8,452 nt of DNA from JAGNLA01 sp964472265 (GTDB lineage Bacteria; Caldisericota; Caldisericia; JAAYUI01): the NCBI GenBank assembly GCA_964472265.1, contig CAYYJO010000075.1, positions 1 to 8,452 on the forward strand. Reading direction: 5' to 3'. The notes under the pieces are model-generated. The model saw nothing but the letters and a program-made list of their open reading frames with translations, did no database searches and was not told the origin of the DNA. The position numbers and the translations under genes are program-made. Shown here piece after piece: positions 1-6,067 of this stretch; the stretch's first letter is position 1, and every line of letters begins with the position of its first letter.

Positions 1-3000
1 GGTCGACGATCCACTCAAGCGCTGACCGGTTGCCAAGCTTGTACTCATAAACTTCTTTTGGAATGCCCGTAAATGTTATGGCTTCGTTGTAAACAAGTTG
101 GGTTTTGTCAGCTGCCAGCTTCATCTTTTTGATTTTAAACTGCACATCTGCAAACGCCTCCCTGTCCTCGATGCGCTCAAGCGGGTAAGGTTCGATCTTT
201 TCGTAGTTGACATGAAGGTTTGCAAGCTGTTTGCCGATTTTGGCAAACTTCCAGAAGTCGGGCGCAAAGGGAATGCGTGGCAGGCTGCGCCTGAGGTTTT
301 CCTTGTACTCATCGCGGTAGCCCGGGTGGTGTAGCATGGCGTAGACGTAGTGGAAGATGTCCCATTTGGTGATTTCTTGTTCGTTGCCCCCATTGGGAAG
401 CTCTTCTTCGTTGCCCCCCTTGTGAATCTCTTCCTTTTTGCCCCCCTTGTTAAGGGGGGTAGGGGGGTTCTTTATTTTTTCATCCAACATCTGACAAACA
501 CCATCAAAATTCTTTATTACATCATTGTTTGAAACGCGTATCACATTGAGTCCGTAAACATCTCTTAATATGCCATCTCTTTCCTTGTCAGCCTCAATTG
601 TCTCAGGCTCATCGTGACTATCGCCGTCAACTTCAATAACTAATCGCAGGTTTGAACAGTAGAAATCCACAATGAAATTGTCTATCGGGTGCTGACGGAG
701 AAACTTAAATTGATTGTCTTTCAAAAACTCGAACCACAGCTTTCGCTCAGCCGGAGTCATGTTTTTCCTGAGCTGTTTTGCATTTTCCAACAAATTTGGA
801 TTGTATGGCAAGAAACCTTCATCCCATACAAAACCATATTGTTTTGCCCGTTGTTTCAGGATTTCTTTAAAAGATTCTGAACCCTCCGCCCTTCGGGCAC
901 CTCCCTTATCAATGGAGGCAAAACAGTAGTGCTGGCGGAACTGGGAAAGTGACCAGTCGGTGATGTTTTCGCGACGGCCTCCCCCGTCCTCGTTGTAGGT
1001 GTAGAAGGGGAAACACTGGGTTCCATCTAGAGATGTAATGGTCAGGTTTGGTATAACATTTGAGATGAATGACCAAAATGGCAATCTGGCGCCTGAGCTT
1101 GGTGACAAGATCACCATATTTTCAGATTCGGTTTCAGGCGTGGGGAAAATAATGTCAAAATGAGATGGTCTATGAATTAATATCCTTTCAAAAAATAAAT
1201 TTGTTCTTGAGAATGGCCTGTAAATAGATTTCCTTATTTGGTGTTCTTTTTCTGCATGCCTACCAAGAACCAAATGTTGCTTTAATGAGCTGCTCCATTT
1301 TATTTTCTTCTCATCGTTATTAACAAAATTGTCAATTGAGTTTTTATCGTATTTACCCTTTCTCCACCTGTCTAATTCTGAATTATATGTATTGATAAAT
1401 CTATTCATATTTAGCTTCAGGCTATCTATATTAAAGTTGAATACCCATTCATCCCTGTTTGTGTTTATGCCAAGACAATACTGAATAAATATCGATTCAT
1501 TTGTTTGTTTACTAGATCCTACGTCAGCTAGTGGTAAATTGGATTCAAAATCCTCGGACAAGCCTTCGGTCAGCCAGACGTTCTGCCCATTCGGCTCAAG
1601 CTTTTTCCAAGCAACGTTGTAGACACTGCCTGTTTTTGCCAGCCATTCATACTTTTGCTCCTTGCGCCAGTATTCATCGAGTCGGGCGTAATAAACACCT
1701 GAATCCTCCGGCATTTGTTGTTTGTTGCCCCCCTTTGAAATTATCTCTTTTAGCCCCCCTTGGGAAGGGGGGTAGGGGGGTTCTTTATTTTCATTGTTGC
1801 TTTTTGAACCCTCCGCCCTGCGGGCACCTCCCTTATCAAGGGAGGCAAAAGAATTGACCTGATCAGCATCTCTACCATCAAGGGAGGCAAATTTTTCCCT
1901 GTTTTTCTTCACAAGCAGATTTATTGACACACCAACCTGAATTCCAAACACATTGTGCGTTGTTCCCGACAGCTTCGGGTTTTTTCTAACATTTCCGCCA
2001 AGGTCGAGCACATAAATCTTGTCAAAATCCTGCGAAAGGTGCTTCCTCATGCCGTCAAAGGCGAAGTTGTCGATGAAGCTGTTGTTTGTGATAACAGCCA
2101 CCACACCTTCATCCCCAATGCGCTTGGAAGCCCATTTGATGGCTTTCACGTAAGGGTCGGCAAGGTTCTTTGTGTTTGTAGCTTTTGAATCTCTTGAGTA
2201 GGTAAGCGATACTTCCCTTTCGAGCTTTTCATACTTCCTGTTCTTGTTGTTGTCATTCTCATTTGCCTGGTTGGAGTTGTATGGCGGGTTTGTTATCACA
2301 ACAAAAATTGGCTTTTCAATTTGCTTTTTAACACGTTCGGAGTTTTCAGCCTGTGCGAAACCAAGATAGTGGGCATCTTCAAACATCTGGAATGTGTCGG
2401 CAAAGCAAATCCCCGTAAACGGCTCGTACTTTTTGTTCACGGCCCAATACTCGTGCTCGATGTTCATCGAGGCGATGTAGTAGGGCATGAGCGCAATCTC
2501 GTTGCAGTGGAGCTCGGAACGGTATTTGGCAGAAAGGTCGGTGGGCTGGATTTCCTTCATGACGCGCACGATGAAGTTTCCGGTTCCCACAAAGGGGTCG
2601 AGGATGTGAACGTTTGGGCTTGAAAGAGACTTTCCAAACTCAGCTTTCAAAATCTCCCCGACCGATCTGACCATGAAATCGACAACCGGCTGTGGAGTGT
2701 AGACGATTCCGAGCGTGTCGGCTGATTTTACCGCCCAGCCCTGGAAGAACTTTTCATAGATTGCGTTGATGAAAGCCTGTTTTTCGCTGAAGTCTTCAAT
2801 GTCTTCGGCCACAGCTTCGATCGATTTGTAGAAGCCGTCGAGCCTGCCAAGGAATACCTTTCTGTTAAACGATTCGGAGGTGAGCGAAGCGATGACTTCC
2901 TCAAGCTGGTGGGCGATGGTGTTGTCCTGCGTGAACCGGTCGAGGTCGAACACCTTTCGGAGCAACCGCTCTGTGAGCAGGTGCTGGATGATCATCTCCT

Positions 3001-3679
3001 CGATTGCAGAATCGCTGATGTTTGGATTGATTGACTGCTTGCAGATTTCACGGAAGCTGGCAAAGGCATCCTTGAACTTTTTGTTGTCCTTTTTGGCCTG
3101 GTTGATTTTTTCGAGCAAACCGGCAGAAAGCTCAGGCACGGCCTGTTTGAACGCCTCGACAGCCTCAAGCCACTGCTCATAATGTGGCGGTTCGAACTCA
3201 AAGAAGGTATTTAAAGCCTGGGCGAGGTTTGACCGAGTTTCCAATGAATGCTCGATCTTTTTGCCAACCAGGTCTTTCGAGATTTTGCCGATCTGTGCGT
3301 CGAAAACTTTTTTGTTGTTCTGATAAATAATTATCCGGTTTGGCTGCCAAAAGATTGTGTTGTTGCGGGGATAGCCGATTAAAAACTTGTTTTTGACTTC
3401 TTCTTCAAGGTCGTCTTCATCGTCCTTGGCTTCCATGATGCCCTGGGAATAGCTGAACTCATCAAGGAAAGCCCCGTCTGGGCGCTTGCCGTTCTTTCGA
3501 ATGATGTATTGGTCTGTGAGCAGCCAGCCCACCTTTTTGGCGCAAAAACTCAGTAGGGAATCAAACTTTGGAACAACCGCAGATTCTTTTGTTTGCCCGA
3601 GTTTGTAGAGATCCTCGATGTCTTCGCAGTATTTTTTGATTTCCTTGTCGGTCGGTTTTAATCCAAGCAGTTTTCCCAT
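1..3679 (-). CDS. Type IIG/ISP-like restriction-modification enzyme, single polypeptide (3' end outside window)
   Basis: This is a fused restriction endonuclease and adenine-N6 DNA methyltransferase. I read the frame codon by codon from ATG 3679 to base 2 and found no stop, so 1226 residues are visible and the C-terminus lies beyond base 1. Residues about 1-150 form a PD-(D/E)XK nuclease (P67-D68 ... E82-A83-K84). A helical linker follows. The methyltransferase has motif I DPFVGTGNF at 361-369 and motif IV NPPY at 464-467. From about residue 655 the sequence (YYARLDEYW, NITDWSLSQFRQHY, ITKWDIFHYVY, RSLPRIPF) matches the type ISP C-terminal specificity domain. No SF2 helicase lies between nuclease and methylase, unlike true type ISP enzymes such as LlaGI, so a type IIG-style enzyme is the better label. 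Two in-frame insertions, at residues 597-655 and 919-1102, do not belong to the family. Neither start has a Shine-Dalgarno; an in-frame ATG at 3706 would add nine residues. The target sequence cannot be deduced, and activity is uncertain because the specificity domain is interrupted. Confidence 0.9.
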   Translation of the reverse strand, partial: MGKLLGLKPTDKEIKKYCEDIEDLYKLGQTKESAVVPKFDSLLSFCAKKVGWLLTDQYIIRKNGKRPDGAFLDEFSYSQGIMEAKDDEDDLEEEVKNKFLIGYPRNNTIFWQPNRIIIYQNNKKVFDAQIGKISKDLVGKKIEHSLETRSNLAQALNTFFEFEPPHYEQWLEAVEAFKQAVPELSAGLLEKINQAKKDNKKFKDAFASFREICKQSINPNISDSAIEEMIIQHLLTERLLRKVFDLDRFTQDNTIAHQLEEVIASLTSESFNRKVFLGRLDGFYKSIEAVAEDIEDFSEKQAFINAIYEKFFQGWAVKSADTLGIVYTPQPVVDFMVRSVGEILKAEFGKSLSSPNVHILDPFVGTGNFIVRVMKEIQPTDLSAKYRSELHCNEIALMPYYIASMNIEHEYWAVNKKYEPFTGICFADTFQMFEDAHYLGFAQAENSERVKKQIEKPIFVVITNPPYNSNQANENDNNKNRKYEKLEREVSLTYSRDSKATNTKNLADPYVKAIKWASKRIGDEGVVAVITNNSFIDNFAFDGMRKHLSQDFDKIYVLDLGGNVRKNPKLSGTTHNVFGIQVGVSINLLVKKNREKFASLDGRDADQVNSFASLDKGGARRAEGSKSNNENKEPPYPPSQGGLKEIISKGGNKQQMPEDSGVYYARLDEYWRKEQKYEWLAKTGSVYNVAWKKLEPNGQNVWLTEGLSEDFESNLPLADVGSSKQTNESIFIQYCLGINTNRDEWVFNFNIDSLKLNMNRFINTYNSELDRWRKGKYDKNSIDNFVNNDEKKIKWSSSLKQHLVLGRHAEKEHQIRKSIYRPFSRTNLFFERILIHRPSHFDIIFPTPETESENMVILSPSSGARLPFWSFISNVIPNLTITSLDGTQCFPFYTYNEDGGGRRENITDWSLSQFRQHYCFASIDKGGARRAEGSESFKEILKQRAKQYGFVWDEGFLPYNPNLLENAKQLRKNMTPAERKLWFEFLKDNQFKFLRQHPIDNFIVDFYCSNLRLVIEVDGDSHDEPETIEADKERDGILRDVYGLNVIRVSNNDVIKNFDGVCQMLDEKIKNPPTPLNKGGKKEEIHKGGNEEELPNGGNEQEITKWDIFHYVYAMLHHPGYRDEYKENLRRSLPRIPFAPDFWKFAKIGKQLANLHVNYEKIEPYPLERIEDREAFADVQFKIKKMKLAADKTQLVYNEAITFTGIPKEVYEYKLGNRSALEWIVD
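384..446 (-). repeat. Three tandem 27-base units next to repeat A copy 1
   Basis: The core TTGCCCCC recurs at 384, 411 and 438, an exact 27-base period, each followed by a related tail such as TTGTGAATCTCTTC. On the coding strand this yields a nine-residue repeat of the form KGGxxEEx. The period is a multiple of three, so unit gain or loss does not shift the host frame. The third unit merges into repeat A copy 1. Confidence 0.75.
440..478 (-). repeat. Palindromic repeat A, copy 1
   Basis: A C6 run, a short spacer and a G6 run form a strong hairpin (441-459), followed by a second G6 run and TTCTTTATTTT. It matches copy 2 at 1753-1791 over 39 bases with two mismatches, both in the hairpin loop. 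On the coding strand this copy reads KNPPTPLNKGG. It forms the C-terminal border of the DUF559 domain. GC-rich repeats of this kind are widespread and dispersed in many bacterial genomes and often sit inside genes. Confidence 0.85.
479..811 (-). other. DUF559-type PD-(D/E)XK endonuclease domain embedded in the RM protein
   Basis: Residues about 957-1067 of the RM protein form a compact nuclease domain of the DUF559 group (Vsr/very-short-patch-repair-like fold). Visible signatures in order are FLPYNPNL, LRKNMTPAERKLW, KFLRQHPIDNFIVDFYC, LVIEVDGDSH and a final strand NVIRVSNNDV. Candidate metal ligands are D1005 (in IVDFYC), E1016 and D1018 (in VIEVDG), with R/Q/H of the RQHP motif conserved. 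The length of about 110 residues equals a whole free-standing DUF559 protein, and it begins with the LPYNP-type N-terminus typical of them, so an entire gene product seems to have been captured rather than a fragment. Members are often free-standing ORFs of unknown role. No own start codon or SD is needed here because it is read through from the host gene. Confidence 0.85.
879..920 (-). repeat. Palindromic repeat B, copy 1
   Basis: A 42-base element containing two nested inverted repeats: GCCC/GGGC around a short loop, and CTCC/GGAG around TTATCAA. It differs from the copy at 1806-1847 at only two positions and is read in the same frame, giving FASIDKGGARRAEGS. It forms the N-terminal border of the DUF559 cassette. 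This type of repeat is dispersed in many bacterial genomes. Confidence 0.85.
1753..1791 (-). repeat. Palindromic repeat A, copy 2
   Basis: The same element as 440-478, with GGG instead of GTT in the loop of the hairpin. An additional partial unit TTGCCCCCC starts 28 bases earlier at 1725, echoing the tandem units of copy 1 but with a spacing of 26. It is read in a different frame from copy 1 and yields KEPPYPPSQGG. The offset between the copies is 1313 bases, not a multiple of three. Confidence 0.85.
1806..1847 (-). repeat. Palindromic repeat B, copy 2
   Basis: 42-base element nearly identical to 879-920 (two mismatches), read in the same frame as FASLDKGGARRAEGS. The distance of 927 bases between the copies is a multiple of three. 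Confidence 0.85.
1876..1891 (-). repeat. Partial repeat B (one end only)
   Basis: The 15-base core ATCAAGGGAGGCAAA duplicates one end of repeat B and lies 29 coding bases upstream of copy 2 in the same frame, giving KFASLDGRD. It looks like a half-element left by a tandem duplication or partial deletion. Confidence 0.6.
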
Positions 3680-3682
3680 AGT

Positions 3683-3697
3683 ACAAATAGTATTTGT
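3683..3697. promoter_or_regulatory. Perfect 15-base palindrome just upstream of the RM start (operator candidate)
   Basis: ACAAATAGTATTTGT is a perfect inverted repeat with 7-base arms around one central base. It ends three bases before ATG 3679 and covers the candidate -10 box of the RM gene. Its position suits a repressor or autoregulator, as is common for restriction-modification genes. No controller (C) protein gene is visible in the window. If ATG 3706 were the start, the palindrome would instead be coding. Confidence 0.5.
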
Positions 3698-3714
3698 TTG
3701 GTTCATCAATGCAA
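3687..3714 (-). promoter_or_regulatory. Candidate sigma-70-type promoter for the RM gene
   Basis: Minus-strand TTGCAT (3714-3709) and TACTAT (3692-3687) are separated by 16 bases. Transcription would begin close to base 3680, directly at ATG 3679, implying a leaderless message, which fits the missing Shine-Dalgarno. It lies downstream of the terminator at 3722-3750, so the RM gene would have its own promoter. Confidence 0.4.
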
Positions 3715-3721
3715 GCGCAAA

Positions 3722-3750
3722 CAAAAAAGCCCCGTCGGTTTGACGGGGCC
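3722..3750 (-). terminator. Intrinsic terminator of the secreted-protein gene
   Basis: On the minus strand GCCCCGTC and GACGGGGC form a perfect 8-bp stem around a 5-base loop, followed immediately by six T. It starts 19 bases after the TGA of the gene at 3769-5223 and separates it from the RM gene. Confidence 0.9.
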
Positions 3751-3768
3751 TGGTTGGAGTTGGTCAAA

Positions 3769-5223
3769 TCATTTGTATTTTATCGAGAATTTTATTGTTG
3801 AGCTTTTGCCGCAGGTTGTGCCGACGACAAAGCTGAAATCTGCTTTTGTTGCCTTAGCCGCTTTGGTTGGCATGGTGGCGGTTATTGTGACTGTTGCGGC
3901 CTTTCCGGCTGCAAGAGTGAAGGTTGTGCTTGAGAGCGTCATATTTTTGCCAGCCGTCAGTTTGAATGTTGTTGAAACATTGCTTGTGTTAGTGATTTTT
4001 AGTCCGTATGCGCCCTTGGTCCCCTGAGCAAGTGAGGCGTTGTTTGGGTTTGTGACCCAAGCTGAGGTGAAAACGCATGTTGTTGCCTTGTATTTGATGA
4101 CGAACTTGACGGTAAAGGTTTTGCCGGCTGCAGTTGTGATCTGGATCACAAACTCGGCCTGGGTGTTTTTGCCCTGGGTTGGCATGACGACTTTAACGGC
4201 GATTGCTGCAGTTTTACCCACTGCTATGGTGGACTTTGCCGGTGTCATAGTCAGCCCGGCGCTCTTGGTCGTTAGCGTCGCTGTCTGTTCGGCTGTTGAT
4301 TTGTTTGCGAGGTTGAGTGTGAATGTACCTGTCTGTCCGGCCAGAAGCGTGGTTTTTGCTGGGTCTGCAGTCCAAGATGTAACGATTTCCTTGGCTGGTT
4401 CTGGCGGCTTGACCTGAGTTTTGTACATGATTCTGAATTTGACTGATTTTCCGGTGACGCCGTCACATGCAAAATCAATTGCAAACTCTGCTTCGCGCTT
4501 GCTGTCCTGCGCCGGCATGGTTACAGCCACAGCAACGGTCGTGCTAGCACCCGCAACGAGGGTGAAACTTGTTGGAGTCATGGTCAGACCAGTATTTTTG
4601 GTTGAGAGGGTGATTGTTTTGCTTGCATCGGTCTTGTTTGTGACCTTTAGCTTGAGGGTTGCTGACTGTCCAGCATCCAGCTGGGTTTTTTCAGGTTGTG
4701 CCTCCCAGGCAGTTTCAATCTGCGAGTCGGCCTTTTGTGCATTTGTCGGGGTTTTGTACCTGATCCTAAGCATCACAGCTTTATTTTTCACGTCTGCACT
4801 TGTGAAATTGATTGAAAAGTTAGCCTCGGGCTTGTCATTTTGAGCAGGCATGACCACAGTCACGGAAACGTCGGTTTTTGCACCTGCTGCAAGTGTAAAG
4901 CTCTTTGGCGCAAGCGTGAGTCCTGTATCCTTTGTCGAAACTTCGACTGTTTCAGAGTTCTTGGACTTGTTTGTCACCGTGAGCGTGAATGTGGCGCTTT
5001 GGCCAGCATCCAGCTGGGTTTTTTCAGGTTCTGAAGCCCAGACCGTTGAGAGGATTGAGTTGTCCTCGCCACCTTTTCCACCAGGTTCGCCGACTGGAGG
5101 CTTTCCACCGCCCCCACCACCTGGAGGCGGATCATCACCTCTGGAGAAGGCGAAAGCTTGCATCACGGGAAGCACAGTGAGAGCCATCGCAACGGAAAGT
5201 GTCAGCAAGATGATTTTTTTCAT
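3769..5223 (-). CDS. Secreted protein with four tandem Ig-like/beta-sandwich repeats
   Basis: A 484-residue exported protein of unknown function. Residues 1-25 are a classical signal peptide (MKKIILL..., hydrophobic core, AFA before the likely cleavage site). A Pro/Gly linker follows at about 31-52. Four homologous repeats of about 100 residues span 58-157, 169-268, 279-379 and 384-484. Each opens with a conserved Trp (W62, W173, W284, W389) and runs through a pattern of QLDAGQSATFTLTVTNKS, GLTLAPKSFTLAAG, VVMPAQ, and ends in a RYKT/KYK strand. The alternating beta pattern and MPAQ/MPTQ motif suggest an Ig-like fold of the NPCBM-associated/BACON kind. Repeat 4 alone has a Cys pair (C383, C471) that could form a disulfide; C253 of repeat 2 is single. 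No catalytic motif, LPXTG, dockerin or transmembrane anchor is seen, so it may be a secreted adhesive or matrix component. AGGAG lies 7 bases before the ATG, supporting this start. The gene ends in TGA followed by a strong terminator. Confidence 0.9.
   Translation of the reverse strand: MKKIILLTLSVAMALTVLPVMQAFAFSRGDDPPPGGGGGGKPPVGEPGGKGGEDNSILSTVWASEPEKTQLDAGQSATFTLTVTNKSKNSETVEVSTKDTGLTLAPKSFTLAAGAKTDVSVTVVMPAQNDKPEANFSINFTSADVKNKAVMLRIRYKTPTNAQKADSQIETAWEAQPEKTQLDAGQSATLKLKVTNKTDASKTITLSTKNTGLTMTPTSFTLVAGASTTVAVAVTMPAQDSKREAEFAIDFACDGVTGKSVKFRIMYKTQVKPPEPAKEIVTSWTADPAKTTLLAGQTGTFTLNLANKSTAEQTATLTTKSAGLTMTPAKSTIAVGKTAAIAVKVVMPTQGKNTQAEFVIQITTAAGKTFTVKFVIKYKATTCVFTSAWVTNPNNASLAQGTKGAYGLKITNTSNVSTTFKLTAGKNMTLSSTTFTLAAGKAATVTITATMPTKAAKATKADFSFVVGTTCGKSSTIKFSIKYK
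4670..5030 (-). repeat. Two 28-base identical blocks marking a recent repeat-unit duplication in the secreted protein
   Basis: The same 28 bases occur at 4670-4697 and 5003-5030, exactly 333 bases (111 codons) apart, encoding EPEKTQLDAGQS-like sequence at the start of repeats 1 and 2. Repeats 3 and 4 are more diverged. This indicates that repeats 1 and 2 arose by the most recent duplication or are kept alike by gene conversion. Confidence 0.7.
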
Positions 5224-5227
5224 TTAT

Positions 5228-5236
5228 TCTCCTTCT
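5228..5236 (-). promoter_or_regulatory. Ribosome binding site of the secreted-protein gene
   Basis: Minus-strand GAAGGAGAA precedes ATG 5223 by a short A/T spacer. It is the clearest Shine-Dalgarno in the window and fixes the start of the gene. Confidence 0.8.
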
Positions 5237-5240
5237 ACGG

Positions 5241-5269
5241 ATTATAGTACTACGTTATATAGTCAAAAA
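5241..5269 (-). promoter_or_regulatory. Candidate promoter of the secreted-protein gene
   Basis: A perfect -10 TATAAT (minus strand, 5246-5241) lies 17 bases upstream of the start codon. TTGACT at 5266-5261 is a good -35 but only 14 bases away; the overlapping TTTTTG at 5269-5264 gives the usual 17-base spacer but is a weak box. Confidence 0.45.
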
Positions 5270-5425
5270 GTTAAATGCAAGAAAGTAATCCGAAAGTGGA
5301 AGATAAATTCGGTATCATACAAATAGGCAATATGCCATGAAGAGCTTGAATTTTAGGTGAGCGAAATTTTAGTCTGTTGTCCAATATTGATTAAAACGTT
5401 GCAGACAAAATAGTTTTTTGAGAAA
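5270..5425. other. A/T-rich intergenic gap without a recognised gene
   Basis: Between the promoter candidate and the membrane-protein stop I see only short irregular inverted repeats (GTCTG/CAGAC around a long loop near 5372-5405) and a small direct repeat ATTTTAG near 5351-5373. There is no convincing intrinsic terminator for the membrane-protein gene and no coding signal. Confidence 0.5.
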
Positions 5426-6061
5426 TCAAAGTGGTAAATTCTTTGTCAACATGTCTTTGTAATGCTGGTTGACAGACATCTCCTCGAAAACCCAAACCAT
5501 CCGGTCAAGAAACCACGTCTTTCCAAGGTAAACGAATGCCAGTCCAAGAAGAACCGGACACGGCTGCAGAAAATACAGCCCCCACATTATCAGGACAACA
5601 CCTGCAAGCTGGACAGCATAAAGTGCTGAAACCATGGGGAGGTGATGCGTTTTCACCGGAATGCTTTTTCTGTTTGAAAACATCATCTCACCAATAACGC
5701 TTTTTGAAGCCCAGGAGTTGAAGTTTTCAGGTTTTGAGAAAAACAGGGGATTGATCTTTGTCCAAACCAGCAAAATAGCTACAGGAACCAGACAATACCA
5801 GTCGATCCAGACTCTTGACCAAATTGCAGCGCTCAGGAGAGCCAAAATCACATATCTGGTCCACACGCTTGCCGGATTTGCGTGCCTCAGCCATGACTGG
5901 CCGTTCAGACCAAATGCTTTTGCAACGACTGATTCTCCTGTTTTGCTGTCTGCTCCTTGCTTGTCTTGTCTTACACCTGTCATGAATGCCAGTATAATCG
6001 ATGAAATCAACATTGCAAAGACAGTGGCTGTTGTTCCTGCCCAACACAGCTTTTCAGGCAA
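5426..6061 (-). CDS. Small multi-span membrane protein, DUF6653-like
   Basis: A 211-residue predicted inner-membrane protein. Hydrophobic spans lie at about 9-29, 67-84, 86-103, 142-162 and 164-182. The conserved-looking core has HANPASVWTRY (60-70), IWSRVWIDWY (80-89), NPLFF with NWASKSVIGE and a C-terminal KTWFLDRMVWVFEEM. This pattern resembles the uncharacterised DUF6653 group; I make that match from memory. No catalytic role is known. The start is uncertain: the ORF's first usable codon is TTG 6061, with no Shine-Dalgarno, and the frame upstream is closed by TGA two codons earlier. The family core begins only around residue 50, so the ATG of residue 27 (MTGVRQ) is an alternative that drops the first span. 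Function unknown. Confidence 0.7.
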   Translation of the reverse strand: MPEKLCWAGTTATVFAMLISSIILAFMTGVRQDKQGADSKTGESVVAKAFGLNGQSWLRHANPASVWTRYVILALLSAAIWSRVWIDWYCLVPVAILLVWTKINPLFFSKPENFNSWASKSVIGEMMFSNRKSIPVKTHHLPMVSALYAVQLAGVVLIMWGLYFLQPCPVLLGLAFVYLGKTWFLDRMVWVFEEMSVNQHYKDMLTKNLPL

Positions 6062-6067
6062 AGGAAT

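Larger units (their letters stand above)
374..925 (-). mobile_element. Insertion 2: in-frame 184-codon cassette (repeat B, DUF559 nuclease, repeat A) inside the specificity domain
   Basis: The type ISP-like domain reads QFRQHY up to residue 918 and resumes with ITKWDIFHYVY at residue 1103. In relatives, as I recall them, these two pieces are nearly adjacent. The 552 bases between them hold repeat B, a DUF559-type nuclease domain and repeat A with tandem units, in the coding order B, nuclease, A. The length is a multiple of three and no stop occurs, so the host frame is kept. I saw no intein splice motifs, so the segment is probably translated and retained. The exact ends are uncertain by a few codons. 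Calling it mobile is inference from the repeat borders and the second, nuclease-free copy at 1715-1891. Confidence 0.7.
1715..1891 (-). mobile_element. Insertion 1: in-frame repeat-only segment (half B, B, A) in the RM gene
   Basis: The RM protein reads INLLVKKNRE up to residue 596 and returns to family-like sequence at about residue 656 (MPEDSGVYYARLDEYW). The roughly 59 residues between are low-complexity peptides encoded by a half copy of repeat B, a full repeat B and a repeat A module. Coding order B then A is the same as in insertion 2, but only five or six codons separate B from A and no nuclease is present. Frame is preserved. Borders are estimated from family sense, not from an alignment. 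Confidence 0.65.

Noticed and set aside
384..470. CRISPR-like array in the tandem 27-base units
   Set aside because: The units are adjacent without variable spacers and lie in a coding frame; there are no cas genes.
440..470. Repeat A copy 1 as a transcription terminator within the RM gene
   Set aside because: The hairpin is strong, but the coding frame continues through it, the C-terminal specificity domain follows intact, and the element is a dispersed repeat also found at 1753.
374..925. Intein interpretation of insertion 2
   Set aside because: No splice-site signatures are seen: the segment does not end in His-Asn followed by Cys/Ser/Thr, and no Hint-domain blocks are present. The borders are repeats, not intein ends.
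4040..5326. Several plus-strand ORFs of 125-158 codons opposite the secreted-protein gene
   Set aside because: They mirror the repeat structure of the minus-strand gene and arise from its Thr/Ala/Val-rich codons; the minus-strand gene has signal peptide, ribosome site and terminator.
5369..5410. Terminator after the membrane-protein gene
   Set aside because: The GTCTG/CAGAC inverted repeat has a long loop and no proper T run after the stem.
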